From positions 124,001-188,000 of the forward strand of contig CAJUBD010000002.1 in the NCBI GenBank assembly GCA_910584475.1: a stretch of DNA of 64,000 bases, written 5' to 3'. This document shows positions 25,730-35,235 of the stretch, in pieces. This DNA is from an uncultured Treponema sp. Its GTDB lineage: Bacteria; Spirochaetota; Spirochaetia; Treponematales; Treponemataceae. Positions within the stretch are counted from its first letter, which is position 1. Each line of letters starts with the position of its first letter. The notes under the pieces were generated by a model that was not told where the DNA came from, ran no database searches, and saw only the letters and a list, made by a program, of their open reading frames with translations. Position numbers and translations under genes: made by a program.

Positions 25730-27304
25730 TTAGTCCACCATTTTTTTATACTCATCGAACTTCGCGCGGATTGTCTCGTCTTTGTTTTTGTCCAAAATGC
25801 TCACGACGACGGCAACGACGAGACAGATTATAAACGCGGGCAGAATTTCGTAAAGTCCAAAAATTGGATGGACGGCGGCGGAAAGATTGTGCCACACAAC
25901 TACGGCCGCGCCTCCGCAGACAAGCCCAGCAATCGCTCCTTTTGCCGTCGTGCCTTTCCAATAAAGCGCGAGCAAAATGAGCGGTCCGAATGTTCCGCCG
26001 AAACCTGCCCACGCATAGCTAACCAAACTGAAAATAGAACTGTCAGGATTCAGCGCGAGCAAAACTCCGACAATCGCAATCACCAAAACCGAAATGCGGC
26101 TTACTGTGAGAACGGTTTTTTCCGAAGCGTCTTTTTTGACGATGCCTTTGAAAATGTCCTGACCAATCGCGCTTGAGGCTGAAAGAAGCTGGCTGTCTGC
26201 CGTGGACATGGCCGCCGCCAAAATAGCGCAAAGGAAAATCCCCGCGATGAATGCCGGATACATCCTGCTCATAGATTCGCTGAAAACCGCTTCCTGAGTT
26301 CCCACGCCCAAAACTTTCACGCCTTCCAAAATCGTTTCTTCGGGATTCGCGCCCAAAAGAATTCCGTGGTTCAACAAATACGCCGTGCCGAGAGTTCCGA
26401 TGATGAAAGTTCCAATGTACGAAATTATCATCCAAGTGATTCCGATTCTGCGCGCGGTCGTGATTTCCTTGTTCGAGCGGATTCCCATAAATCGCACGAT
26501 GATGTGAGGCATCCCGAAATATCCCAAGCACCATGCAAATGCCGAAATTGCCGACATCGGACTGAACGATTTGTTCGCCGTAAAATTATCAAGCATCGCT
26601 TTTCCGAAATCTCCGTTCATCGCGCGTGCGCTGAATTGCTTTACTTGCTCAATCGCGTTTCCGACCCCGCCCAACGAAAAGACAACAATTGCGGACGACA
26701 CTACAAACGCAATGAAAATCAACATTCCTTGAATGAAATCTGTCGTACAAACAGCGCGGTATCCGCCCATAATCGTGTACGAAAGAATTATCACGAATCC
26801 AATCAAAAGTCCCAGATTCCAATTCAAGCCGAAAACGGAGCGGAACAATTTCGCGCAAGCCACAAATCCCGACGCGGTGTAAATCGTGAAAAAGACAACG
26901 ATGAAAAAAACCGAAATGACCGAAAGAATATGAGTTTTGTCGTTGAAACGATTTGTCAAAAATTCAGGAATCGTAATTGAATCGCCAAACTCAATCGAAC
27001 ATTTTCGCAAAGGCTTTGCGATGATAAGCCATGCCAAATAAGTGCCCACAATCAAGCCGATTGCAGTCCAAAAAGTTTCCTTGAATCCGCCCAAATAGCA
27101 AAGCCCGGGCAAGCCCATCAAAAGCCATGCCGAAGAGTCGGAAGCCTCCGCGCTCAATGCCGTAACCCACGGTCCGATTTTGCGTCCGCCCAAAAAAAAG
27201 TCGGAAGCGTTGTTATTTTTGTTCGCGGCACGTAGCCCGACAAAAACCATCATCGCGAGATAGAGAACGAATGCGATGATTTTGGCAATTACTGATGCTG
27301 TCAT
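25730..27304 (-). CDS. putP: Sodium/proline symporter
   Basis: This 524-residue protein is a solute:sodium symporter with 13 predicted helices, the normal SSF length. The N-terminal FFLGGRKIGPWVTALSAEASDSSAWLLMGLPG segment contains residues for Na+ and proline binding (ASDSSAW), and the central ADSQLL helix is conserved. It should bring in L-proline, which fits a genome that also keeps proA and proB. AAGGAG precedes the ATG. A structured leader may control it. Confidence 0.9.
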   Translation of the reverse strand: MTASVIAKIIAFVLYLAMMVFVGLRAANKNNNASDFFLGGRKIGPWVTALSAEASDSSAWLLMGLPGLCYLGGFKETFWTAIGLIVGTYLAWLIIAKPLRKCSIEFGDSITIPEFLTNRFNDKTHILSVISVFFIVVFFTIYTASGFVACAKLFRSVFGLNWNLGLLIGFVIILSYTIMGGYRAVCTTDFIQGMLIFIAFVVSSAIVVFSLGGVGNAIEQVKQFSARAMNGDFGKAMLDNFTANKSFSPMSAISAFAWCLGYFGMPHIIVRFMGIRSNKEITTARRIGITWMIISYIGTFIIGTLGTAYLLNHGILLGANPEETILEGVKVLGVGTQEAVFSESMSRMYPAFIAGIFLCAILAAAMSTADSQLLSASSAIGQDIFKGIVKKDASEKTVLTVSRISVLVIAIVGVLLALNPDSSIFSLVSYAWAGFGGTFGPLILLALYWKGTTAKGAIAGLVCGGAAVVVWHNLSAAVHPIFGLYEILPAFIICLVVAVVVSILDKNKDETIRAKFDEYKKMVD

Positions 27305-27321
27305 AAAACACAGTCTCCTTT

Positions 27322-27380
27322 ATCACCCCGCACAATATCATTGAAAACCGTTTGCGGCTTGGCAATCTCTTTCGGGGTAA
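27322..27380 (-). promoter_or_regulatory. Structured leader before putP
   Basis: ACCCCG (27373-27378 on the minus strand) pairs with CGGGGT (27325-27330) and encloses 42 bases that contain a CCG-CAAA-CGG hairpin. The ribosome binding site lies just downstream of the closing stem. It looks like a regulatory RNA, but I cannot match it to a known riboswitch. Confidence 0.4.
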
Positions 27381-27674
27381 TTTTCTATTCCGTAAAATGA
27401 ATTTTTATTATAGCATAAAATTTAAGTAATAATCAATCGTGTGTTCGGAAAATGTCGTTATAAATCAAAAATTAAGAAAACTTACAAAGCTAGAAATTCA
27501 ATCTTTTATTGGGGAAAAGAATTCACAACATTCATTTTGTGGATGCAAAAATGCGCGTCGCAGCACCTTTTTCGTTGCGGCATGGACAAACCTTTTTCGC
27601 TTTGAAGCATATCAAAATCTCCAAGCAAATCACAAAACTGTCTTACAAAGATCAAGGAAACCAGCCATTCCGCC

Positions 27675-27703
27675 TTGACCAAATCCGCACAATCGTCCAT
27701 AAT
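27675..27703 (+). promoter_or_regulatory. Leaderless-type promoter of the NYN gene
   Basis: TTGACC (27675-27680), 17 bases, CATAAT (27698-27703) and a six-base gap to the ATG at 27710. It decides the start of the gene. Confidence 0.55.
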
Positions 27704-27709
27704 ATTTTT

Positions 27710-28438
27710 ATGGATTTGAAAAATATCGCAGTGCTGATTGACGCGGACAATGTGAATCAGCCGACAAAAATAAAGTCTGTGCTCAACGAGATTTCGGCTT
27801 ACGGACGCATCGTCGTCAAGCGCGCTTACGGTAACTGGAAAAAGACTCAGCTCAAAAATTGGGATGAAGTAGTCAAGGATTCGGCGATAAAAGCCGTGCA
27901 GCAATTCGACTATGTTGCGGGAAAAAATGCGAGCGACATGGCGCTCACAATCGAGGCGATGGATTTGCTTTTCCAAAAAACTTACGACGGATTTGTCATT
28001 GTTTCAAGCGACAGCGATTTCACTCCGCTAGCCACGCGACTTCGGGAGGCGGGCGTTTTCGTAATCGGCGTTGGTCGCGAGACCACTTCACAATCGTTCA
28101 AGAATTCCTGCGATGAATTTCTCACGCTCGAAAGCATCGAGGAGGAAGAAGAACCTCAGGAAAAATCCGAAGAGAAAAAATCACCTGAAAAAAATAAATA
28201 CCGCCCAGGCGAACTACACAACTTCCTCAAAATCGCAAGCGACAAATGGGGCGATGACGAGGGCTTCGTAAGCATGCACAAAGCGTCAGAATACATCAAG
28301 CGCGCCAAGCCCGACTTCAACATCAAGAATTACGGCTATCCAAAACTTATAAAATTCTTGGAAGCGTTCGACAAACGCTACGAGATAAAAAAACGTGGAA
28401 CGGAAGGCACAATCTATTACAAGTGCAAAAAGCGATGA
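27710..28438 (+). CDS. NYN-domain RNase-like protein with LOTUS/OST-HTH domain
   Basis: This 242-residue protein combines a PIN-like NYN nuclease domain (LabA type) with a C-terminal OST-HTH/LOTUS domain. Catalytic acidic residues appear in VLIDADNV and SSDSDFTPLA. A charged Glu/Lys linker follows the domain, and the LOTUS part includes the KNYGYPKLIKFLEAF motif. It is presumably an RNA-binding or RNA-cleaving protein. An open frame extends back to 27509, but the promoter and the start of homology favour 27710. Its stop overlaps the ATG of rsmE. Confidence 0.85.
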   Translation: MDLKNIAVLIDADNVNQPTKIKSVLNEISAYGRIVVKRAYGNWKKTQLKNWDEVVKDSAIKAVQQFDYVAGKNASDMALTIEAMDLLFQKTYDGFVIVSSDSDFTPLATRLREAGVFVIGVGRETTSQSFKNSCDEFLTLESIEEEEEPQEKSEEKKSPEKNKYRPGELHNFLKIASDKWGDDEGFVSMHKASEYIKRAKPDFNIKNYGYPKLIKFLEAFDKRYEIKKRGTEGTIYYKCKKR

Positions 28439-29202
28439 ACATTTGCCTTTTTGAAGCGCGAGAAATTCACGAGACGATGCCTCTCCTTGCGAACGACGAA
28501 CGCGCATTGCACATAAAAAAAATCCTAAAGAAAAATGTCGGCGAAACTTTTGCGGCAGGAATAATCGGCGGAAAAGCCGGCATCGCGACTATAACGAAAA
28601 TCGGCGCGGCAGGAGATGCGGACGAAGGCGCAATTTATTTTTCGTTCGAAGAGCGTTCGGAAGGAAAAAAACTTTTTCCGCTTGAAATGATAATCGGCTT
28701 TCCACGCCCAATCCAACTCAAGCGTCTTTTGCGCGACATGTCCGCGCTCGGCGTTCGGAGCGTCCATCTCGCCGGAACGGAACTCGGCGAAAAATCGTAT
28801 CTCAAATCTTCTCTTGCGCAAAAAAGCGAAATCCACAAAATGCTTTACGAAGGAACAGTGCAAGCAGGCGGAACTCACATTACCCAAAATTTCATCTACC
28901 CCTCCCTTCGCGAATGTCTTGACAATTTTGAAGATGAACGAAATCAAACTCAGATAAAAATCGCGCTCGACAACATAAATCCAAAATCAAGCCTGACAAA
29001 ATTTTTGCAAGAAAATTCGCCCGAAGGAAAAAGCGTCGTTGCCGCCATTGGAAGCGAACGCGGCTGGACAGACAACGAGCGCGAACTTCTTGAAGCGCGC
29101 GGCTTTGTGCGGCTGGGAATGGGAGAACGAATTATGCGCACGGAAACGGCTGCCACTGTAGCCGCTTCTATAATCCTCGCGCAAATGAAAAATTTGGAAT
29201 AG
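28435..29202 (+). CDS. rsmE: 16S rRNA m3U1498 methyltransferase
   Basis: This 255-residue SPOUT enzyme methylates U1498 of 16S rRNA. A PUA-like N-terminal domain is followed by the deep-trefoil-knot region AAIGSERGWTDNERE and GMGERIMRTETA, the SAM-binding segment typical of RsmE. The ATG overlaps the NYN stop (ATGA), so translation is coupled. Confidence 0.93.
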   Translation: MNICLFEAREIHETMPLLANDERALHIKKILKKNVGETFAAGIIGGKAGIATITKIGAAGDADEGAIYFSFEERSEGKKLFPLEMIIGFPRPIQLKRLLRDMSALGVRSVHLAGTELGEKSYLKSSLAQKSEIHKMLYEGTVQAGGTHITQNFIYPSLRECLDNFEDERNQTQIKIALDNINPKSSLTKFLQENSPEGKSVVAAIGSERGWTDNERELLEARGFVRLGMGERIMRTETAATVAASIILAQMKNLE

Positions 29203-29212
29203 AGGAAGGCTC

Positions 29213-29241
29213 TTCACAAAAGACAAAAAATTCTATATACT
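29213..29241 (+). promoter_or_regulatory. Leaderless-type promoter of the pseudouridine synthase gene
   Basis: TTCACA (29213-29218), 17 bases and TATACT (29236-29241). Only six bases remain before the ATG at 29248. Confidence 0.55.
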
Positions 29242-29247
29242 TTTCAT

Positions 29248-30066
29248 ATGAGACAGCCGCACGACTACACGGCAATTTTTTCTGATGATGACATTCTCGT
29301 TTTGAACAAGCGTTCTGGACTTTGTGTCGCAGCCGATCGCTATGATGTGGACGCGCCTCGGCTTGATTTGATTGCGCAAAAAGAATTCGGCAAAGTTTTC
29401 GCCGTGCATAGAATTGACAAGGACACAAGCGGAATCGTTTTGTACGCGCGGAATGAAATCGCCCACAAAAATCTTTGCGAGCAATTTCAAAATCATTCCG
29501 TAAAGAAAATTTATCATTGCCTCGTGAACGGCAGACCGCTTTGGAAAACGCTTAAAGTCGACCTTCCGCTTTTGCCGGACGGAGACGCGCGCCACAGAAC
29601 AATCGTAAATAAAAAAGACGGAAAAAAATCTTTGACGGAATTTTCGTTGCTCGGAATTTGCGGACCGTATTCTTGGATTGAAGCGCGACCGCTCACTGGG
29701 CGCACTCATCAAATTCGCGCGCATTTGCACGCAAAAAATTTTTCGATTGTGTGCGATCCAATTTACAGATCAAACCAGCGCGGCATTTATCTTTCGGAAC
29801 TCAAACGGCGTTACAACGGCGACCCTTACGAAGAGCGTCCGCTGATTTCGCGCCTTGCGCTTCACGCATATAAAATTGAATTTTTTCATCCGACGAAAAA
29901 TTCGCCGATGGAATTTCGCGCACCTTACCCGAAAGATTTAGAAGCCACGCGAAAACAATTTCTCAAACTTTTCGGAGTCGATTCGCTTGCGCAAACGGAT
30001 TCTGCAAATTTAAAAAATTTCGACGCAGAGCATCGGGGAATTACCCCCCCCCATAAAATTTTATGA
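29248..30066 (+). CDS. RluA-family pseudouridine synthase
   Basis: The 272-residue enzyme isomerises uridine in rRNA or tRNA. The catalytic HRIDKDTSG motif carries the active-site Asp, and RPLTGRTHQIR is a further family motif. There is no S4 domain. The last 20 codons derive from a REP-like repeat and a C9 tract and are probably not part of the fold. The stop codon overlaps the ATG of the outer-membrane protein gene, so length changes in the C tract would alter coupling. Confidence 0.88.
   Translation: MRQPHDYTAIFSDDDILVLNKRSGLCVAADRYDVDAPRLDLIAQKEFGKVFAVHRIDKDTSGIVLYARNEIAHKNLCEQFQNHSVKKIYHCLVNGRPLWKTLKVDLPLLPDGDARHRTIVNKKDGKKSLTEFSLLGICGPYSWIEARPLTGRTHQIRAHLHAKNFSIVCDPIYRSNQRGIYLSELKRRYNGDPYEERPLISRLALHAYKIEFFHPTKNSPMEFRAPYPKDLEATRKQFLKLFGVDSLAQTDSANLKNFDAEHRGITPPHKIL
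30020..30038. repeat. REP-like repeat, copy 2
   Basis: Nineteen bases are identical to 18338-18356 and lie inside the 3' end of the pseudouridine synthase frame. Confidence 0.6.
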
Positions 30067-31325
30067 AAAAAATTTTCATTGCAATCCTAATGTTTTTCAT
30101 GGGAATTTGCATAGCCGCCGAAAATGAAATTTCGCAGACTTCAAATGAAAGTTCCTCGGATAAAATTATTTCAAAGGAAAACCAAAATTCCGCAAATGAA
30201 ATTTTGCAAGATGAAAATTCGGCAGAAGAAAATTCTTTGTCAAACGAAAAGTCCGCTCCAAGCGAAATCGTCAAAAAAGAAAATCCGCAAAAAACTCAAG
30301 GATGGAATTTCGCCATCGAACCCATTTTCGGAATGCGTTTTGGAAAGGAGGGGGAAATCGTATGGGCAAAAAATTCCCGAAACGGCAAACGCTACAAGCT
30401 GAGCGAACTTGAATGGGAATACACTCCAGCATGGTATTTAGGCGGAAAAGTTTTCGCAAATTACAAGCGGTTTGAAATTACGTCAACATCAAAATTTTTT
30501 ATGCCGACACATTGCGGTACGATAAAAGACTCGGATTGGCTGCAAGATTATGGCTATGCGAAAATGATACAAGAGGGATTTCCTTATACGGCGGACACTT
30601 CTGTAAAAACGAATTATTCTGAAAGCGAAAATCATATTACAACTGCCATTGATTTCGAACTTTCATTTTCGTATAAATTTTATCCAACATACTTTCTTAC
30701 CCTGCGTCCGAAAATTTCTGCGAGTTATCAACGCATGAAGTTCAAAGCAATAGGTGGACAATATTGGTATGGAAAAATACTTGTTTCTGAAAAATTTGGT
30801 CGCCCTTATAATGACTCATCATATTTTCCATACAATGACATCGAAAATTCTGTTTCAGATAAACTACCTGACGAAACGGTATTAAAATACGACACGCGTA
30901 GTATTTATATTTGGACTGGGATTCAAGCAGATTTTATTCCCACAAAAAAAATCGTGCTTTCGCTTGCAATAGAATTCGCACCATTCGTTTATATGCTTTC
31001 CTATGACAATCATGTTATGAAAGGCTATGATTATAAGCAATATTCAACCTCAGCATTTTTCATGACTGGCTTTGGCAAGGAATCTTCTATTTCACCTTTT
31101 TTCGCAGTACGCCCGAGTTTTACCGCAATTTTCAATTTTACTGATTTTATTTCCATTGCACTGAATTTTAACGGTGTATTCACAAGTGCTACTGAAGGAC
31201 CAAATTATGGAAAAAGTCAATCTACACCATATCAAACTGGATGCGATAATTTTGGCAATATTATCAACGCCGGCGGATATTCAATGTATTTCGATGCGGG
31301 GATTTCGATAAAATTTTCTTTATGA
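30063..31325 (+). CDS. Outer-membrane beta-barrel protein with charged N-terminal linker
   Basis: This 420-residue exported protein has a signal peptide (ending GICIA-AEN), a Glu/Ser/Asn-rich linker of about 60 residues, and then many alternating aromatic strands up to a C-terminal F-S-L end typical of outer-membrane barrels (IKFSL). I do not recognise a family. No ribosome binding site precedes the ATG. It overlaps the upstream stop codon (ATGA) and lies ten bases after a run of nine C bases, which makes phase-variable coupling possible. Confidence 0.7.
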   Translation: MKKIFIAILMFFMGICIAAENEISQTSNESSSDKIISKENQNSANEILQDENSAEENSLSNEKSAPSEIVKKENPQKTQGWNFAIEPIFGMRFGKEGEIVWAKNSRNGKRYKLSELEWEYTPAWYLGGKVFANYKRFEITSTSKFFMPTHCGTIKDSDWLQDYGYAKMIQEGFPYTADTSVKTNYSESENHITTAIDFELSFSYKFYPTYFLTLRPKISASYQRMKFKAIGGQYWYGKILVSEKFGRPYNDSSYFPYNDIENSVSDKLPDETVLKYDTRSIYIWTGIQADFIPTKKIVLSLAIEFAPFVYMLSYDNHVMKGYDYKQYSTSAFFMTGFGKESSISPFFAVRPSFTAIFNFTDFISIALNFNGVFTSATEGPNYGKSQSTPYQTGCDNFGNIINAGGYSMYFDAGISIKFSL

Positions 31326-31492
31326 AAACTTGTTTTTCAAAAACAAAAAAAGTTCGCCCAACACTTTTTACTAAAGGCTAGTTGCAAAAAAAGTTTCCAA
31401 GAATGTTTAGTTCGTCTGCGCGAGCAGACATTTTAATGGCGGCAACATTTTGGTCGCTGATTTTTTTCCTCCAAAATTTGAACGAAAAAAAA

Positions 31493-34400
31493 TCATGCGA
31501 CCCAGACTTCTTGAACTTCTTCCTGTTCGCCCAAATCATCGATAAAATCTTGTGCGCATGGAACGAGAAGTTGCGATGAAGCCTTTACAATGTACGGACC
31601 TTGCGCCGTGTCAATATGAAAAAATACCGAACATTGCCCTTGCTTGGCAAATAGAAAATCGCGCAGATTGCGGAGTTTCAATTCGTCTTGCGCGTCACGC
31701 TTCAACTGAATGTGAACTTCTTGAATTACGCGTTCTTTGAGCGAATTCAAATCGACATTTTCGTCCACCAAAAATGAAGGCTCCTCGCGTGAAGAATCCA
31801 ATTTGCCTTTGAGCGCGACGACATCGCCTTCTTTGAATTGCGAACGGAGCACGCCCCAGACTTTCGGGAAAAAAGTCAGACTCAAAAATCCTGTGAAATC
31901 CTGCAATTTTGCGAACGCCATTTCGTCGCCTTTTTTCGTGCGGACTGTGCGTAATTCCGTGAGCATTCCGACCGCCGTGTATTGCTTGCCTGAATTTCGA
32001 GCGCGCCATTTTTCGTTTTCAGGAATTGCGGCGGCTTCGGCGATGGCATTTTTGGATTCGCGCTCGACATTTTCGCTTGAAATAGTGGCGCAACCTGTGA
32101 TAATTTTTCTATAGTCATCAAGCGGATGCCCCGAAACATAAATTCCAATGCATTCCATTTCTTTGTTTAGTTTTTCCATTTGCGGAAAATCTTCGACTTC
32201 TTCAAAAACGAAATCCACGAATTCTTTTTCTCCCGCTTCCTCGAACAAACTGTTTTGTCCGTTTTGCTTGCTTTGATTTATCGATTCCGCATAGGCCACG
32301 GCTTTTTCGAGATTCTGCAAAAGCGTGGGGCGGTTTTTGTCGAGGTGGTCGAACGCGCCGGTTTTTATCAAAACTTCCAGCGGCTTTTTTGTTACAGTTT
32401 TCAAATCCACCCGCTGCAAAAAATCCATAAAAGATTTGTATGCGCCGTTTTTTTCGCGCTCATTGACGATGATGGCGGCGGCGGCTTCTCCCATTCCTTT
32501 GATTCCTTTTAAGCCGAAAATTATGTGTCCATCTATGACATCAAAAATTACATCGGAACGGTTGATGTCGGGCGCATCAACTGGAATTCCCATTTTTCGC
32601 GCTTCTTCGATATAAGCCGGAAGTTTGTCCGCAGAGTTGATTTCATTTGTCAAGTTCGCCGCCATGAATTCAGCAGGATAATGGCATTTGAGCCAAGCCG
32701 TCCTGTACGCCAAAACCGAATAGGCGGCGGCGTGCGACTTGTTGAAACCGTAGCCCGCGAACGGAACCATTATGTCGAAGATTTCGTCGGCGTGCTCGAT
32801 GCTGTGTCCGTTTTTCAGTGCGCCTTCTTCAAATTCCTTTTTCTTTTCCATAAGGACATTGAGCTTTTTCTTTCCCATCGCTCGGCGAAGCATATCGGCC
32901 GCGCCGAGCGAAAAGCCCGCGATGATTTGCGCCACTTTCATTACTTGTTCCTGATAGACCATTACTCCGTAAGTTTCCTTGAGCAAATCTTCAAGGGAGG
33001 GGTCAGGATAATGCACGGTAGAAGGATTGTTTTTTCCTTCAATGAAAGTGTCGATGAATTGCATAGGACCTGGACGATAAAGCGCGTTCATAGCGACCAA
33101 ATCTTCGATACAACTAGGCTTGAGACGTTTCATATATTTTTGCATTCCGGGGCTTTCAAATTGGAACACCGCAATTGTGTCGCCTCGGCAAAACATTTCA
33201 AAAGTTTCCTTGTCGCTTTCGCTGACGTTCGCCGTAACCAAATCCTCTTCGCCAGGCTTTTTGTGCTTGTTGATGATCGATTCCGCGTAGCGAATGAGCG
33301 AAAGAGTTTTCAGCCCAAGGTAGTCGAATTTGACAAGGCCGCATGGCTCGATGATGTCCATCGTATATTGCACGCCGACTTCGCCAGTCTTCGGATCTTT
33401 GAAAACCGGCGCCCAATTTGGAAGCGGCGTCAAGCCAATCACCATTCCCGAAGCGTGAAGTCCGGTATTGCGCTTGATGCCTTCAAGTTTGAACGCCAAT
33501 TCAAAAAGTTTTTTATAACGCACATCATCTTTGTATGGAATGAGACCGCCGTTTTCAGGATGGTCGGCATCGGGCGGAGTGAAGGCGTCTTTCAATTTGA
33601 ATTTTGGCGCGAATTCAGGAATGACTTTTTTGAGAATGTTCACTTCAGAAAGCGGAATGTCCAAAACGCGCCCGACATCAGCGATGACGTTTTTCGGTTT
33701 GAGCGTTCCGAATGTAGCGATGTGCCCGACGCATTCGTCGCCATAAAGATCGCGCGTATGCTGGATTATGTCTTGTCGATAACCATAGTCCATATCCACG
33801 TCGAAGTCCGGCATGGAAACTCGCTCTGGATTCAAAAAGCGCTCGAAAATCAAGCCATATCGAAACGGATCGATGTCCGTGATTGTCATCGCGTAAGCCA
33901 CGAGACTTCCCGCACCCGAGCCGCGCCCTGGTCCGATTGGAATGTAAGGCTTGGGCTTCTTGTGCAAATCGTCAAAAGTGGATTTTGACCAATTTATGAA
34001 TTCCCACACAATCAAAAAGTAGCCGGAAAAGCCCATCGAAAAAATCGTGCCCATTTCGTATTCGGCGCGCTCGCGAATTTCTGGCGTGATTTCCTTGTAG
34101 CGTTTTTTCAAACCTTCTTCCACAATGTGGCGCAGATAGTCGTTTTGGTCGGCTTGATAATTTTCGCCATGCGTTCTAAATTCGGCAGGCAGTTCAAATC
34201 GCGGAAGACAGTCTTTCAATTCCTTCGTGTCGTATTGGCGGATTTTGAGATGGCACATATTCGCGATTTTGATTGTGTTGTCGTAAGCTTCGGGAATTTG
34301 CGGAAAAATCGCGCGCATTTCTTCTTCGGTTTTAAAATACCACGAATCCAAATCTTGATCGCCGCCCATTTTCGCATGAGGTTCTTTTAGCAAATTTTTA

Positions 34401-35152
34401 AATCCGATGCAACGAAGCGCGTCCTGCGCCTCCGAGTCCTCGCGTTCCACATAATGAATGTCGTTCGTAACGACCATCGGAATATCCAAATCGCGCGCGA
34501 GCTTGATGAGTTTTTCCGCGACAATTTTTTGCTCGCTGATTCCGTGGTTTTGCAATTCTATGTAATAATGATCCGGTCCGAAAAGTTCTTTATATTCCCG
34601 CGCGATGTTGTAGGCTTCTTCGGTCTTTCCGTGCAAAAGATATTGCGGCACTTCGCCCTGAATGCAGGCGGAGAGGCAAATCAGTCCTTCGTGATATTGC
34701 TTGAGGAGTTCAAAGTCAATTCGAGGCTTGCCGTGATAAAGCGCGTTTTCGTCACAAAAAGCGCGACTTGAAAGCCATGAAATATTCTCATAGCCCTTTT
34801 GATTTTCGCAAAGCAAAATCAAGTGAAAATAATGCGCGTGGCGACCGTTGGCTTTGGCAAACGGAACATCATTTTTTTCATTGTGGCTTCCATAAGCCAC
34901 ATAAAATTCCTCGCCGATAATCGGATTGATTCCATTTTTATGGCAGAGAATTTCAAAGTTCAATGCGCCAAACATATTGCCATGGTCAGTGAGCGCAAGC
35001 GCGGGCATATTGAGTCGCTTTGCCTTTGCCACCAACTTTTCGAGCGTGGCGCAACTGTCCAAAAGCGAATAGTCTGAGTGAACGTGAAGATGAACAAAAC
35101 CCGCAGGCGGCGTACCTTCCGGCGCGGGATCAAAAACAGGATAATCTGCCAT
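31493..35152 (-). CDS. dnaE: DNA polymerase III alpha subunit
   Basis: This 1219-residue replicative polymerase subunit has the full DnaE1 layout: a PHP domain beginning FVHLHVHSDYSLLDS, the palm with PDFDVDMD and GRGSGAGSLVAYA, fingers (KSHAAAYSVLAYRTAWLK), then HhH and OB domains. No proofreading domain is fused. A -10 box stands only seven bases before the ATG and no ribosome binding site is seen, so a leaderless transcript is likely. The long reverse-strand open frames inside it are shadows. Confidence 0.97.
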   Translation of the reverse strand: MADYPVFDPAPEGTPPAGFVHLHVHSDYSLLDSCATLEKLVAKAKRLNMPALALTDHGNMFGALNFEILCHKNGINPIIGEEFYVAYGSHNEKNDVPFAKANGRHAHYFHLILLCENQKGYENISWLSSRAFCDENALYHGKPRIDFELLKQYHEGLICLSACIQGEVPQYLLHGKTEEAYNIAREYKELFGPDHYYIELQNHGISEQKIVAEKLIKLARDLDIPMVVTNDIHYVEREDSEAQDALRCIGFKNLLKEPHAKMGGDQDLDSWYFKTEEEMRAIFPQIPEAYDNTIKIANMCHLKIRQYDTKELKDCLPRFELPAEFRTHGENYQADQNDYLRHIVEEGLKKRYKEITPEIRERAEYEMGTIFSMGFSGYFLIVWEFINWSKSTFDDLHKKPKPYIPIGPGRGSGAGSLVAYAMTITDIDPFRYGLIFERFLNPERVSMPDFDVDMDYGYRQDIIQHTRDLYGDECVGHIATFGTLKPKNVIADVGRVLDIPLSEVNILKKVIPEFAPKFKLKDAFTPPDADHPENGGLIPYKDDVRYKKLFELAFKLEGIKRNTGLHASGMVIGLTPLPNWAPVFKDPKTGEVGVQYTMDIIEPCGLVKFDYLGLKTLSLIRYAESIINKHKKPGEEDLVTANVSESDKETFEMFCRGDTIAVFQFESPGMQKYMKRLKPSCIEDLVAMNALYRPGPMQFIDTFIEGKNNPSTVHYPDPSLEDLLKETYGVMVYQEQVMKVAQIIAGFSLGAADMLRRAMGKKKLNVLMEKKKEFEEGALKNGHSIEHADEIFDIMVPFAGYGFNKSHAAAYSVLAYRTAWLKCHYPAEFMAANLTNEINSADKLPAYIEEARKMGIPVDAPDINRSDVIFDVIDGHIIFGLKGIKGMGEAAAAIIVNEREKNGAYKSFMDFLQRVDLKTVTKKPLEVLIKTGAFDHLDKNRPTLLQNLEKAVAYAESINQSKQNGQNSLFEEAGEKEFVDFVFEEVEDFPQMEKLNKEMECIGIYVSGHPLDDYRKIITGCATISSENVERESKNAIAEAAAIPENEKWRARNSGKQYTAVGMLTELRTVRTKKGDEMAFAKLQDFTGFLSLTFFPKVWGVLRSQFKEGDVVALKGKLDSSREEPSFLVDENVDLNSLKERVIQEVHIQLKRDAQDELKLRNLRDFLFAKQGQCSVFFHIDTAQGPYIVKASSQLLVPCAQDFIDDLGEQEEVQEVWVA

Positions 35153-35159
35153 ATGAAAG

Positions 35160-35188
35160 AGTATAGCACATTTTAGAATTTTTTTAAA
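35160..35188 (-). promoter_or_regulatory. Leaderless-type promoter of dnaE
   Basis: TTTAAA (35183-35188), 17 bases and TATACT (35160-35165) on the minus strand. The ATG follows after seven bases. Confidence 0.5.
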
Positions 35189-35235
35189 GAGGGGAAAGAG
35201 AATGCCGCGGAGAAATATTTTGGCTAGCGAGACAG

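Noticed and set aside
32525..33988. 487-residue open frame on the plus strand
   Set aside because: It is antisense to the middle of dnaE, is rich in Arg/His/Phe as expected for a shadow frame, and has no start signal or known domain.
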